Positions 1 to 10,846 of a stretch of 64,000 nucleotides of DNA are shown here, piece after piece. How positions within the stretch are numbered: the first letter of the stretch is position 1; each line of letters starts with the position of its first letter. The position numbers and the translations under genes were made by a program. The stretch covers positions 6,016,001 through 6,080,000 of the forward strand of contig OU612072.1 in the NCBI GenBank assembly GCA_914767715.1, written 5' to 3'. Below the pieces are notes generated by a model that did not search any database, was not told where the DNA came from, and saw nothing but the letters and a program-made list of their open reading frames with translations. This stretch comes from Membranipora membranacea. Taxonomy: Eukaryota; Bryozoa; Gymnolaemata; Cheilostomatida; Membraniporidae.

Positions 1-70
1 TGTCTGCCCACACCAAAGTGGGGATGTAAGGACTTAGCAGGTGCACTTGAAACCACACTTTTATTTTCAG

Positions 71-298
71 ACTGATATAAAGAAATTCAGCGAGACCAGA
101 GCAGATAAAAGGCTACAGGAACTTGATGAGAATAAAACTGTGAAAAAACTACAAAGTATAAAACCTCATAGTCAGCCAGCGAAACCAGTACCTATAGTTA
201 TCGTTCCTGCACCATCTAGGCCTTCTGCTGATGATCATCCTCCAGATACTTCCCCAGTAACATCAGAAGAATGTTCATCATCATCATCAGCTCTGACT
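71..298 (+). CDS. Internal exon, Ser/Pro-rich, unknown protein
   Basis: The block is 76 codons, open throughout, between a pyrimidine-rich acceptor (TATTTTCAG) and a donor (ACT|GTGAGT), both in phase 0. The first half is charged (DIKKFSETRADKRLQELDE). The second half is rich in Pro and Ser and ends in a run of five Ser. No domain is recognisable. It may belong to the same gene as the zinc-ribbon-like block at 1069-1420 or to a gene that starts outside the window. The exon call rests on splice signals and open frame only. Confidence 0.4.
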
Positions 299-1068
299 GT
301 GAGTACCAGCTGAGTTCTCACAATAAGATTGGCTTTGTCTTTGTGAAAAATTCAGCAGGGTATTGACGCCTTTTTCAACCTCAAAAATACGCCACACTGA
401 TATCCAGATTAAACTATCAGCATAATATGTCAGTTTAGTCTAAGTCCTTCACATGTACAGACATTTGAACTCAGGGCGTCATTCCAGACTCCTTGTGAAG
501 ATCGTTGGATTTGGCTGCAAAAACGGGTTATGCATGTAGTCAGTCTTATGAAGATTCCATATACCCTATACTTTGTTTTAAATGTAAACCTGTATTGAGT
601 GCGTATCCTTGTGTTCACCATAATCATGAATATGGCAGCTCTGAGTACGAGGCGAGCTCAGAAGAAAACGTCCAGTTCAAAGATGACATGGAGGAGAATG
701 AACCAGTGTACAAAACTTTATGAGTGTAATTATTTTGTTGTTCTGATATATTCAGACAAGAAATGAAATTTCTCGATAAAAGTATTGGTGCTGTGCTTCA
801 ATAAACCATGGTCGATAAAAAGTCAAAAATTCTTAAAATATACTAGTTACTATGAAAAAAATCATAATAAAGTCACAGGAATTTGAAATACTATTTTATG
901 ATAGCACACTGCGTTTTTTTATTGCTGTGAAATAACACACCGATGCTTTGTAGAAAAAAATCAAATGAACTGTAAACGCTTACCAGGGTGCTACATATAC
1001 AAAGCTGGTTAGAAAATTGTTTTTATAATATTGTGTTGCATATTGACAGGTTTTTTGTATATTTACAG

Positions 1069-1420
1069 GGGAACCTTGTGGTATGATAAGAAGAAGTTCA
1101 TTGTCTGCCAAGACAACCTCCTTCAACTATTGAAGCCGTGTATGCGATGTGGCATGGAGGCTTTGGTGGAGCAGCAGCAAGCATATGGGTGCTATGTGCC
1201 TTTCTAAATATCTTGCCAGAGTGACAAATGCGGTCATGTTAGAGAGTGGGCTAACAGTGAAAAGTTGAATGGTTTGCCCATTCTCAATCTCCTCCTGTGT
1301 GCCACCATACTCTTCACTGGCTGCCTTCATACTAAGTTCTTACGAGCTTTCAACTTCCTGAATGTCGCAACAGTGAGCCCCAGTACCTTCTTCAAGTTCC
1401 AACGGGAGTATCTACATGGC
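1069..1420 (+). pseudogene. Exon of an uncharacterised zinc-ribbon, possibly transposase-like protein, broken by a stop
   Basis: After an acceptor (ATTTACAG) the frame reads through KKKFIVCQDNLLQLL, a CxxC pair (KPCMRCG), then a TAA at 1205-1207. It continues in the same frame with a second C-x4-C pair (CQSDKC), then LLLCATILFTG and a closing donor (GGC|GTAAGT at 1420). The order is a KFIVFE-like start, two Cys pairs and a hydrophobic LLLSAAILFTG-like stretch. From memory this matches a large family of uncharacterised animal proteins that look transposase-derived. The TAA lies between the two Cys pairs, so the exon is probably a relic. A sequencing error cannot be excluded. Family assignment is from memory. 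Confidence 0.5.
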
Positions 1421-2099
1421 GTAAGTCAAATTTCCAAGAAATCATGTTGCTATGATCCATTATGTTATGTCTTGTGAGGGGGATTGAGATGGAATGGAAT
1501 AAATCAGTCAGAATATGGCGATATATGGCACCCATTGTATACAGAGGCCCCAGGCAAATTTGATTTAGTATATATTGGTAGTAAATCTGTCAGGCAATTT
1601 TATAAAGTCAAGCAGATCTATCACCTTAATGCAAAGTTGTGTTTTAAGGTTTTGATATACTATCTTATTTGAGTGTTTTCTCTCTGATTTTTGAGTAATT
1701 TACAAAGTCAAAAATAAAGTGAATATTTGATTCCGATATCGCACCGCATTTAGGACATGATGTTCATTCGGTTAAAGTGTTCTCTGAATGGACCATGACC
1801 TGTGATAGTGTTGACAACATATGACATATGTGGCCTTCTGAGTTGCAATTATGTTATATTACTGAAAGAGTAATAATTTATTGATTTCTGTACCCAGAGA
1901 TGGTTTTTAGCAGAATTCATATTGTGCTATTTCGTTGACTAAGGGATCTCCAGGTTTTAATAGTCTGAATTATCTTTTGTCAAACCACTGCTGACACAGC
2001 TGGGCTTTGCCCAGCAGTGCCACCAGAAAAAAAATTAAATAGAGAGTTGTGGCATCAAAACATCTAGCCAGTAGCTTTGAATGGAGTTGTATGAGCTCC
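1421..2099. other. Non-coding AT-rich stretch
   Basis: Only short ORFs without recognisable motifs or good splice borders are present. No repeat or RNA signal was seen. Confidence 0.5.
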
Positions 2100-2316
2100 T
2101 AAAATGTAAGGAGTATCTTCTTCCCCAGCCATTCACCATTAGTGATGACATATGTTGAGGTTGACCAATCAGGTGCCTTTAAAATCTACCTGAGATCCAG
2201 CAATTTTAATAGTATTGGATCTCAGCTAGATTTTAAAGGCACCTGATTGGTCAACCTCAACATATGTCATCACTAATGGTGGATAGCAGAGGTAGGAAGA
2301 TAGTCCTTACATTTTA
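2100..2316. mobile_element. Foldback MITE, near-perfect 217-bp palindrome
   Basis: The ends are inverted copies (TAAAATGTAAGGA at 2100, TCCTTACATTTTA ending at 2316). The inner arms, about 2137-2199 and 2220-2281, are an almost perfect inverted repeat of more than 60 bp around a short spacer. The outer arms are less well matched. TA dinucleotides at both edges fit a TA target duplication, so a Tc1/mariner-type MITE is likely, though other foldback elements are possible. There is no coding capacity. Confidence 0.75.
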
Positions 2317-2393
2317 ATCATCCATGATACCACAGGAAGTGCCATCTTTGTTAGCTTCAGTTTGCGGTACTGCAACAAAACACATACCAACCT

Positions 2394-4030
2394 CAGTGGT
2401 ACTTTTGTACAGTGAGTAAGTGGAGCTCAGCTCCACTTGGTTATAAACACTCTTCTTGAAGCGGAGCTGAGCTTCACTTCAATTTTTTTTATTCCCTGGA
2501 TAAGCAGGGCTCTCAGCCTGGGAGGATTCGAAACCTGAGTTTTGATATTAGCATGTCTCATAGTGGTATTTTAAAGGTGTAAAACGCCCTGAGCTTAAAC
2601 AGCTGAGGGTACGTCTGAGATTGCACCGAAATATTGTCGGGTGAAACACCTGAGATTTGAAGATTATGTGCAAAGAATAGCTGGCAAAGCAAGTCAAAGA
2701 ATGTATGTTGTTTAAAAAATGTTGCATCTAAGTTCAAAGCCATTAGCTTTCATGATGTTCAAAAGTTGTGTAGTTTCCCTCATTATGTATTTATTGTCTG
2801 CCTGTTTTGCACACGAGCATATGTACCATAGACAAGAAATTACTAAGGAAAGTTTTTTATTTAATTGTTAAAGACAACTCCTTGATCACATCATACACAA
2901 TTTTCTAGAGCGATGCCCTCAAATGCAAGTTCCATACTCTAGTAGCAAGTTTCTTTATTGACAAAGTATATGCATCCTTTCATGTTTGTGATAGCAAGTA
3001 AATCAATAAAAACCTAGAGCATTTCTTGTAAATATAAAATCGTAAATAATTTTAGATTTGATCCAGATGAACCAATTCATAATTATGGACTAACCAAAGC
3101 CGTTGCCACAGGTGAAAATGAATTCCCATGATGTTAAAATATGATGTTTGTAAAAATATTGATTTAAAGGCGCCAGGGTAGAAAGGCATAATTAATGTAA
3201 TGTGATGCTTTTGAAATCATTGCCTGGATTTATCCGGTTCACCTGCAAAATCACTTTTTTAACATTTCTAAAATTCCAATTTCTATTTAACCATAATAAT
3301 CTCTTGGGATCTCTGGGATCATTGTTTGATCATTGACTTAAGAAATGAATTGAATAGTCAGTGCAGTGAGAGTATTATTACAGTGAGTTCAATGAGAGGC
3401 ATTATTAGTATAGGCAGTGCAGTATTATTTACATAGCTTATCACAACTAGAATCTAATACTAGATCATTCATTAATAATATGGCATAAATTATTGTAAGG
3501 AAAAATTTAGCATTGTTTATATATTATTCATCTCTGCCAACGAGCGAAATCTGAGTTTTTAGCTTACATTCTAAAATCCCCTGAGTAGCCTGAGTTGAAC
3601 CCAAAAATCTGAGTAACTCGGGCTAAACCTGAGTGGTTGAGAGCCCTGTCGAAAACAATGGGGAGTAAACTGTTCTCATGCTGGAGCCATGCTAATAGAT
3701 GGTAAATACACTAATATTTGAGTGTTGGCTATGTGTTGTCAGTCCAGAAAAGTTATTTCTGCAACCGCCAATGGCAAGAAAATAGAGTATAAAAACAGAA
3801 GCATCTACAACCAATTATATCTGTTGCTGGGAAATGGGGATATCTGGCTCCCTCTGGCATACCTATCAAAGACAGGTGATGTCAGAGGATATTGGCTAAC
3901 AATAAAGCTGCCCATTGGCAACCTCTACAGAAGGTTGCTGGCTAAACCTTGCCGGCTGAGAGGATTTATGAATTAAAAATTATAAATAAGTAAGAGCTCC
4001 ACTTCATTATCCCTTACAAAAGTACCACTG
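2394..4030. mobile_element. Non-autonomous hAT element with 8-bp TSD
   Basis: The 16-bp terminal inverted repeats are perfect: CAGTGGTACTTTTGTA at 2394-2409 and its complement at 4015-4030. The 8-bp target duplication ACCAACCT lies directly outside both (2386-2393 and 4031-4038). CA start, TIR length and 8-bp duplication are typical of the hAT superfamily. The 1637-bp body has only short ORFs and no transposase motif, so it must have been moved in trans. Subterminal GGAGCTCAGCTCC-like palindromes sit just inside the left end. Confidence 0.85.
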
Positions 4031-4038
4031 ACCAACCT

Positions 4039-5573
4039 GCCACAATGGGAATACAGGAAAGCAAATTAATAAGGATGCGATGATGTCATCGGAGGTGTTG
4101 AACTTGTTACTCTATAATTGATGAATTACATTTTGTCAAACTGCATCAAAATTTTTCAATCATTTCAATGTGAGAGCATATTAAAATGGTCGGGTAAGGT
4201 TGATAAGGCTAATTGCATTCACAGCCTCTCCGCTTTGTCAACTAATAAACTGCTGGGGAATCGTTTGTTGATAGGCTGGATCATATGTGGTGACAGCAAC
4301 CCTCAATGGAGGAATAAATCAAATGTTGTTCTATCTTATACATTGTTTACATTTATTAGGATCACCACCAGCTAATGTGTAGGACATTTTTGTGAAGTGA
4401 AAACTGAAATTCATAATCAGTGTGAGCCTGAAATAAATTTCTGTACATCCCTCGTGGTGTCAGCAGGTGCGCCTGCATTGTTAGCAGGTTGAAGATTCAA
4501 GATGCTTTTTTATTTTTCTTGGTTTGTAGTGTCAAATATGTAGCCCGGATAGCTCTTAACTCCACGTGTCAGTCTCTTAAATCTGGACTTCTAACCAAGG
4601 CTTCTGATTGGTCAGATGTCCAGATTTTGTCCAGATTATTTACAACAGCCAATAAGCATTGCGATAGTCCAGATTTAGCTACTAAGAGGTTATGATTGGG
4701 TAAAAAGTCCAGATTTTTAATTGTCAGCCAATAGGATTTCAATGCCTCGTTTTCATTTCGGAGGGAAAACAGCTCAAAGCGTGCTGAAAGGAAGAAGAAG
4801 AAGGCTGATTTTTTGTTCTCTCTCTCACAGCTGTATTTTCTTCATACTATAGGTATGTATTTACTGATATTGGCCTGCTAATTTATTTCAAAGATGCCTG
4901 CTTGGACAATTTACATGCAATTCTATGCACATGGGAAACTGATTATATTGAACATCACACTGAACATTAAGATTAATTGAGCTGCCATGATGAATGAATG
5001 AATGAAAAGGCTGTCATTAACTCATGAAAGGAAACAGACAGTTAGTCCCATAGTTAGGCCACATAATTACACGCATGATGTGATCACGTCATTACCTGGC
5101 TTTTAATGTACCTGTCCTGTGACAAGCATGTATTTTTGAGACAGTAGTACTAGTAGAGAATGATGTTTAGTAATTAGTAATGGTATGGTTAGAAGAGCCG
5201 AGGATTTCTTTTCTTCTGATTTGAGTTAAGATAGGCTGGTTAATGTTGTGTTTATATACATATATATATATACATATATACATACCTTATGCACCAACTT
5301 TATATATTATTAGTTTGTGGACAGACAATCAATCCGACCTTGTCATTTGAGTTTATTTATTCATTCACTCAACGTGACAGACACTGCAGGTCTGGTCGTC
5401 TGGAAGGTTAGTAGTAGGTAGGGTTAGTAAGGTAGCAAGAAGGAGTAGGACTAATACAGAAGCAACCAGTTGTAGCAGCAGAGTAGTAGATGACATTAAA
5501 ATCTACTATCCTACTAACCAATTAATCTAGCTAGTAGCTATTTGTTTTATTCACAATTGTCCTATTTTTTTTT
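4039..5573. other. Region upstream of the DUF6729-like gene
   Basis: No coding exon is supported. A purine-rich segment near 4790-4850 ends in a good donor (ATAG|GTATGT at about 4851) and could be a 5' non-coding exon spliced to the acceptor before 5580. A TA/CA microsatellite lies at about 5250-5285. Confidence 0.3.
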
Positions 5574-5583
5574 TCAGAGACAT

Positions 5584-5788
5584 GCCGAAGACAGGCCTTC
5601 CCAAACATGTCTGGGAGCAGCGTTTGAGGCAGTATGCTGCTGGGAAATTTACATTTGGTGTAGGGCAGCACCCTCCTAAAGGTGGACCTGTTGACAAAAA
5701 ACTGCAGAAAATAAAAACGTGTGTACGTCATGGGAGAGATGGAGGACAGTTGACTCTGACTGGCCAGAAAGTTAAATGTAGATGTTAA
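5584..5788 (+). CDS. Probable first coding exon of the DUF6729-like gene
   Basis: A long poly-T tract and CAG acceptor lead straight to an ATG. The 68-codon frame opens MPKTGLPKHVWEQRLRQY, is rich in Lys, Arg and Gly, and ends in KCRC before TAA. No canonical donor precedes the stop, and GTAAGG lies 25 bases past it. The TAA may therefore be a further lesion (a Trp codon would fit the CRCW pattern I recall from relatives), or the exon may use a weak donor (AAA|GTTAAA). Placement as the first exon rests on the ATG and on order. Confidence 0.4.
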
Positions 5789-5965
5789 ATGAGAGTCTAT
5801 TTAAAGTAAGGAGGGTGAATGATTGAAATCTTGCTTAGGGTTGAGCTTGCAAGCTTGTACAATATCCTGCTTATACTTGACTCAGATAAAGTATATAATA
5901 TATATATTGAGTTGGAATGTACAATACATGGTTGTTCACATTTGGCTAACTCTTTTTCATTTAAG

Positions 5966-6112
5966 ACACCACAGACTGTCACACAGCCAGCTGCAGTACC
6001 CGCTCCCATACCTGTATATCTGGACCGGTACCCTGAGGATCTTTTGATAGACCAAGTTGCTGATAAACCTGTATCATCTCTCAACAGTCGCCCTAAAGAA
6101 ACTATAAAAAAG
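5966..6112 (+). CDS. Phase-0 exon, first of a duplicated pair
   Basis: This 49-codon block runs from TTTAAG to a strong donor (AAG|GTGAGT) and starts TPQTVTQPAAVP. Its acceptor region and first 30 bases are nearly the same as those of the exon at 6673, so the two come from a tandem exon duplication. The remainder (YLDRYPEDLLIDQVADK) has diverged. The Thr/Pro/Gln-rich linker has no assigned function. Confidence 0.5.
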
Positions 6113-6672
6113 GTGAGTGGTTTTGAAGTACATGTCCTGTCCAATATATCTTAACCACATATTTATCATCTGTGTGTGTCATTCAAAAAGAAGTTACATT
6201 ATTGAAGAGCGATATCATTAACTCATTAAATAGAACTTAAATATTTGAATTGAAACTTTTTGAATTGTCCCCTCCTGGAGCCAAGGAAGGTAATCCTTAG
6301 ATCCGTGTGATTCTTTGATAGCAGTGCAGGCTTGCTTTTCATATTATGCTAATATCTTATCTCCGTTTATGATGTGGTCACACTTATAGATTACAATTTG
6401 CATTCATGATTCTAGCTATGTCTTGCACCACAATGTAGATCTATCATATAGGAATAAAAGGCGGCCTGTTTAGGGATGACCTTATGATTTACAGCATATT
6501 TATTTGGCTTGTTCAGTCTATAGAAATTAATGAGTGAGAGTAATAGTAAGCTGCGATGAGCAAGCCGTTTGAGGCAAGTACTACATGGCGTATTATGTAT
6601 GTAGTTATATATTAAAAGGTAGTTTATTAGTGATTAGATTGAATGTACAGCTTTACTACTTTTTCATTAAAG

Positions 6673-6789
6673 ACACCACAGACTGCCACACAGCCAGTGG
6701 ACGTACCTATATTGTCTCTTGATAATGAATTGTCTGCGGAGGATTTTGCAGATGAGTTCAATACATCTTTTCAAGAACAAGTTCCACAA
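6673..6789 (+). CDS. Phase-0 exon, second of the duplicated pair
   Basis: This 39-codon block begins TPQTATQPVDVP, matching the exon at 5966, and continues in an acidic stretch (NELSAEDFADEFNTSFQEQ). The donor is CAA|GTGAGT. Both members of the pair are phase 0 at both ends, so gain or loss of either keeps the frame. Confidence 0.5.
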
Positions 6790-6996
6790 GTGAGTTGTCA
6801 CACCTTTCATCAACAGTGCAAGTTCTTTTTCTGGCAGGTTTCATGCTAAGGTTTTGTAAGTATCCATTAATGATCAAGGGCATGTCACAGTAACATAGTA
6901 CCCATGATACATACATCAGCTTGTAGAAGTTGTAATATTTTGTTGTGAATTGTATTTTCAAAAGGTCGGTCTATAAGTATGTTATAATTGTAGGAA

Positions 6997-7036
6997 GATA
7001 TACCAATGAACTAAAGGTTTAGTTCATTGGATATAC
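6997..7036. repeat. 26-nt palindrome with 7-bp flanking direct repeat, inside an exon
   Basis: GATATAC occurs at 6997-7003 and again at 7030-7036. Between them lies a 26-nt palindrome (7004-7029) that starts CAATGAAC and ends GTTCATTG. Removing the palindrome and one repeat copy (33 bp) restores an open exon frame from the acceptor at 6993 into the downstream minisatellite. As it stands, the insertion places TAA at 7012-7014. Confidence 0.8.
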
Positions 7037-7050
7037 CATCAGAATGTCCA

Positions 7051-7514
7051 CCTCAGCCAAGTACTACACCTCAGCCAGGTACTACACCTCAGCCAAGTAC
7101 TACACCTCAGCCAGGTACTACACCTCGGCCAAGTACTACACCTCAGCCAAGTACTACAATTCAGCCAAGTACTACACCTCAGCAAAGTACTACACCTCAG
7201 CAAAGTACTACACCTCAGCCAAGTACTACACCTCAGCCAAGTACTACACCTCAGCCAAGTACTACACCTCAGCCAAGTACTACACCTCAGCCAAGTACTA
7301 CACCTCAGCAAAGTACTACACCTCAGCAAAGTACTACACCTCGGCCAAGTACTACACCTCAGCCAAGTACTACAATTCAGCCAAGTACTACACCTCAGAA
7401 AAGTACTACACCTCAGCAAAGTACTACACCTCAGCCAAGTACTACACCTCAGCCAAGTACTACACCTCAGCCAAGTACTTCACCTCAGCAAAGTACTACA
7501 CCTCGGCAAGTACT
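7051..7514 (+). repeat. Coding minisatellite, 18-bp unit, PQPSTT repeat exon
   Basis: About 25 copies of an 18-bp unit (CCTCAGCCAAGTACTACA and variants) encode tandem PQPSTT with PQQSTT, PRPSTT and IQPSTT variants. The tract would be an extended, mucin-like, heavily O-glycosylatable or simply disordered linker. Units stay in frame until the last, which has lost one base (CCTCGGCAAGTACT). The canonical donor ACT|GTAAGT is therefore out of phase, although a weaker phase-0 donor CAA|GTACTG is available at 7509. The acceptor is at 6993. Confidence 0.8.
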
Positions 7515-7914
7515 GTAAGTGCATAATTATCTGCATTACAGGAATTATGTGAACCTAGTTGAACTCCAAAATCAAAACTTTTCGGTATATCTGTTATGTT
7601 GGTATGAGAAAAAAGAAAAAAATTGTTCATTAGTTATTTATGCGATAGGTTTATGTACATGTTTAAGTCACTTGTTCATTAATTATTTATGCGATAGGTT
7701 TATGTTCATGTTTAAGTCACGCATGCTGCAATGGCACTATCATGGGGTCGTGAGGAACTATCTTTTTTCGACCCTGCAAAGTGGGTTCTGCTCACACAAG
7801 TCTGTTTTACTTGCTTTAGTCAATAAATGGTGGTTGTTTATTGAAATACACATTTTGGTTTAATCAAATTTCACCACTTCGACTAGACCTCCACCAATGT
7901 TTGTATTATTTCAG

Positions 7915-8100
7915 ATATCCCAAACTACAAGTTCTGCTCTAGACCGCCTTCCATATAAATGGAAACAGCAGCTTTCAGAAGAAGAGGGACAGTGGTTGGC
8001 ATCCACAATGTTTAGCCATGGCAGAGGACAAACAGTGTCGAATCTTAAACTGTGGTACCATCCTCCAGAGTACAGACCTTCTGGACTTACGCCACCAAAG
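7915..8100 (+). CDS. DUF6729-like gene exon with LWYHPP motif
   Basis: The exon is 62 codons, phase 0 at both ends, from TATTTCAG to AAG|GTATTA. It reads LDRLPYKWKQQLSEEEGQWL, then LKLWYHPP. In related proteins as I recall them, a W(Y/H)PP motif directly precedes the basic WMPRxLW block. Here that block is the next exon, more than 6 kb downstream, because a hAT and a Gypsy sit in the intron. Confidence 0.6.
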
Positions 8101-9047
8101 GTATTATTGATTACGGAATTTTGACAGCTGCATGCTAGTACTTAACTTGGTAATTTGATAGGGAGTAGGACTAAACACTCCAAAAGTTACTGTCTGTGCA
8201 CAGTGGTGTTGTGAGGAAATTTTTCATACCCCAACTCTAACAATTGGAAAAAAATTCTACCTCCATTTTACCCCAATCCTGTGCAATACAGTGGGCCGCA
8301 GGAAACTTAGGTCAAACCCAAGCTGTGCCCGGCTGACACAATGAAACCATAAACTGACTAAACTGATACTTATATCAATTGGAAATTTAACTTATTTACT
8401 CACCAATTATACTCTGCAGGGTCACACCGATTTGGTCAAACTGATCAAATTCAGACATAAATGAAATGGGAATGAATTGTTCTGATTTAAGTTGCATTGG
8501 CTGTACTGCTTTTTATTATTGTAACAAACAATAGTACACTAAACAGTTTAACAGTTCTGTGAGTCTACAACAATTCCCATAGAGGCTGGTACCTTTCCTG
8601 TCGCTGGTTTGTGTCAGCTTTCTTGCTTTTGAAGAACTCTGCTGATCTGTGGGATTTCAGCCATACCTTGACATAAGGCTTAGGGTTGAACTTCTTCACA
8701 GGTGGTCCTACCAGAGAGATAAATATGAGACTGTTGATAGTGCTAGATAATTGTAAGTGCATAGAGTAGGCAGAGAAACCAAGAACTAAGATGAAAAAGC
8801 CTTACTTACCTCATGTACGGTATCATCTTTCCTAAATTCAGGTGCTGGAAGATCCTCAGGTGATGGAATACCCTGTTCCTCCTCTCCATCTTGATTACTT
8901 CTTTTTCTGAAATCAAATGATGACATGATCATCATGATGTGGGTGACTGGACTGGTAGCAAGGGGAGAAATGATCTGCCAGGCTTGGTAGGTGACTGGCT
9001 AGTGGCTAGTCCAACTCAGATCATTTTTCTGCTGCCACTGTCTTCTC

Positions 9048-9650
9048 TTGTCAGTTGATAGGGTGTCGATGTTATTGGATTCTGGGAATGCAAAGCTGCG
9101 TACGGTAGGGAAAGCGCAAGTAGAACTATCATACTCAGACAGAGTGTATACTGATACAGTGTATGTGATAGAAGACCTTGTCACTCCGTTACTAGGCAAA
9201 CCAGCTTTGTCGGGTTTACAAGTCATAACATTTGTGGGTGAAATAGTGTCAAAGCAAGAGTGGACTACAAAGTTTCCGAAGTTATTTACAGGACTGGGAT
9301 CCATGGACACCGAAGTGAAAATTGAACTCAGAGATGGTGCAACTCCTTATTGTCAGTCTATCCCCAGAAGAGTAGCGACTGCTAGAAGAAAACCAATGCT
9401 CGAAGAACTGAGACGAATGGAGAGACTAGGGGTGATAAAGAGAGTTGAGGGCCCCACAGAGTGGTGTGCTCCATCGATTGTGGTCCCAAAGAAAAACAAC
9501 AAAATCAGACTCTGTGTAGATTTCACTATACTAAATGAGGCAGTGAAACGATCGTATCACCCTCTTCCAGCCACGGATGAGTTGTTAGCCCAGCTGGGGG
9601 GTCTAAAGTTTTCTCAAAACTCGATGCCAACAGTGGTTATTGGCAGATGA
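9048..9650 (+). pseudogene. pol: Gypsy A protease end and RT N-terminal part
   Basis: The frame starts in an aspartic-protease remnant (LLDSGNAK, with DSG in place of DTG, then LLGKPALSGL). It runs through the RT fingers (RRMERLGVIKRVEGPTEW, VVPKKNNKIRLCVDF). The RT motif LDANSGYWQ is reached only after a one-base frame shift near 9612, so the reading frame is broken inside RT. Confidence 0.8.
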
Positions 9651-10846
9651 AGCTGTCAAAAGAATCCCAAGCACTAACTACATTTATTACTCCTTTTGGA
9701 AGATACCTGTGTTGCAGGCTTCCATTCGGAATATCGATAGCTCCTGAAATATTCTCACGTGAAATGCAGAGGATATTGGAGGGCATAGAAGGGATTGTTT
9801 GTCAAATGGATGACATCCTAATTCATTCAGAAGATGAAGAGTTGCAGAAAGCTAAAATAGAAGAGGTGCTGAATAGACTGAGTAGGGCCGGGGTTACTCT
9901 GAATGAAGAAAAATGCGAGTTTTTTCAGAGCAGAATTACATTTCTAGGACATGTCATTGATGCTCAAGGCATTCATGCGGATCCAGAAAAGATAAGAGCA
10001 ATTCAGGAGTTTCCTCCCCCGAAAAAGGTCAAAGATCTCAAAAGATTTTTTGGGATGGTGAACTATTTAGGTAAATTCTCTCCGAGTTTAGCAAGTGACT
10101 CAGTACAGCTCAGGCAGCTGCTGAAGAAAGAAAATAAAGACAACTGGACTTGGAATGGCGACATGGCTCTCGAATATGAGAAGATGAAACAAAATTTAGC
10201 TTCTGCACCGGTGCTGTCGCCATTCTCCCTTGAAGCAGACACTATTTTATCGACAGATGCGTCCTCTTATGGATTGGGGGCTGCCTTATTTCAGAAAACA
10301 GAAGAGGGTCTCAAACCGATTGCTTACGCATCGAGAGCTCTCAGTGAAACAGAACAAAGGTATGCTCAAATTGAAAAGGAGGCGCTGGCAATCTGTTGGG
10401 CTGCGGAAAAGTTTTATTACTATTTAGCAGGTAGAAAATTTCAAGTAGAGACAGACCACAAACCTCTTATCAGCATCCTATCTAAAATGGAATTGGCAAA
10501 GCTACCTATGCGGGTGCAGAGGTTCAGGCTTAGGATGATGAAATTCTGCTATTCCATAAGATATACTCCAGGGGAGAAGTTATTGATTGCCGATGCATTA
10601 AGCAGAGCACCCTGTCCAAAGAGTGATACGGTTCAACTGGATGAACTAGATATATCGGAGATGGTAGAAGATCTACCGATGTCGGAGACTCGCAAAAGAC
10701 AACTCCAGTTCTCTACACTCAATGATACGGTTTGTCAACAAATTAAGCGGTATATACAATATGGTTGGCCTGAATATAAGCAGTGTCCGCAGTTTGTTAA
10801 GAATATCTACACATTCAAGGAATGTCTAACAGAAGCGGGGATCTAG
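9647..10846 (+). pseudogene. pol: Gypsy A RT palm to RNase H
   Basis: This 399-codon frame holds PFGRYLCCRLPFGI, the catalytic box QMDDILIH (M replaces the usual Y or V before DD), FLGHVI, and the thumb with FFGMVNYLGKF. RNase H follows with STDASSYGLGAAL, IEKEALAICWA, TDHKPLISIL and ADALSRAP. RT and RNase H acidic residues are retained. A frame change near 10.82 kb separates it from integrase. Confidence 0.85.

Noticed and set aside
5819-6154. Minus-strand ORF and alternative plus-strand ORF over the 5966 exon
   Set aside because: They lack splice support and domain signal. They are shadows of the exon.
7039-7526. Long ORFs in the other frames of the minisatellite
   Set aside because: An 18-bp unit without stops leaves several frames open. 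Only the PQPSTT frame joins in phase with the neighbouring exons.
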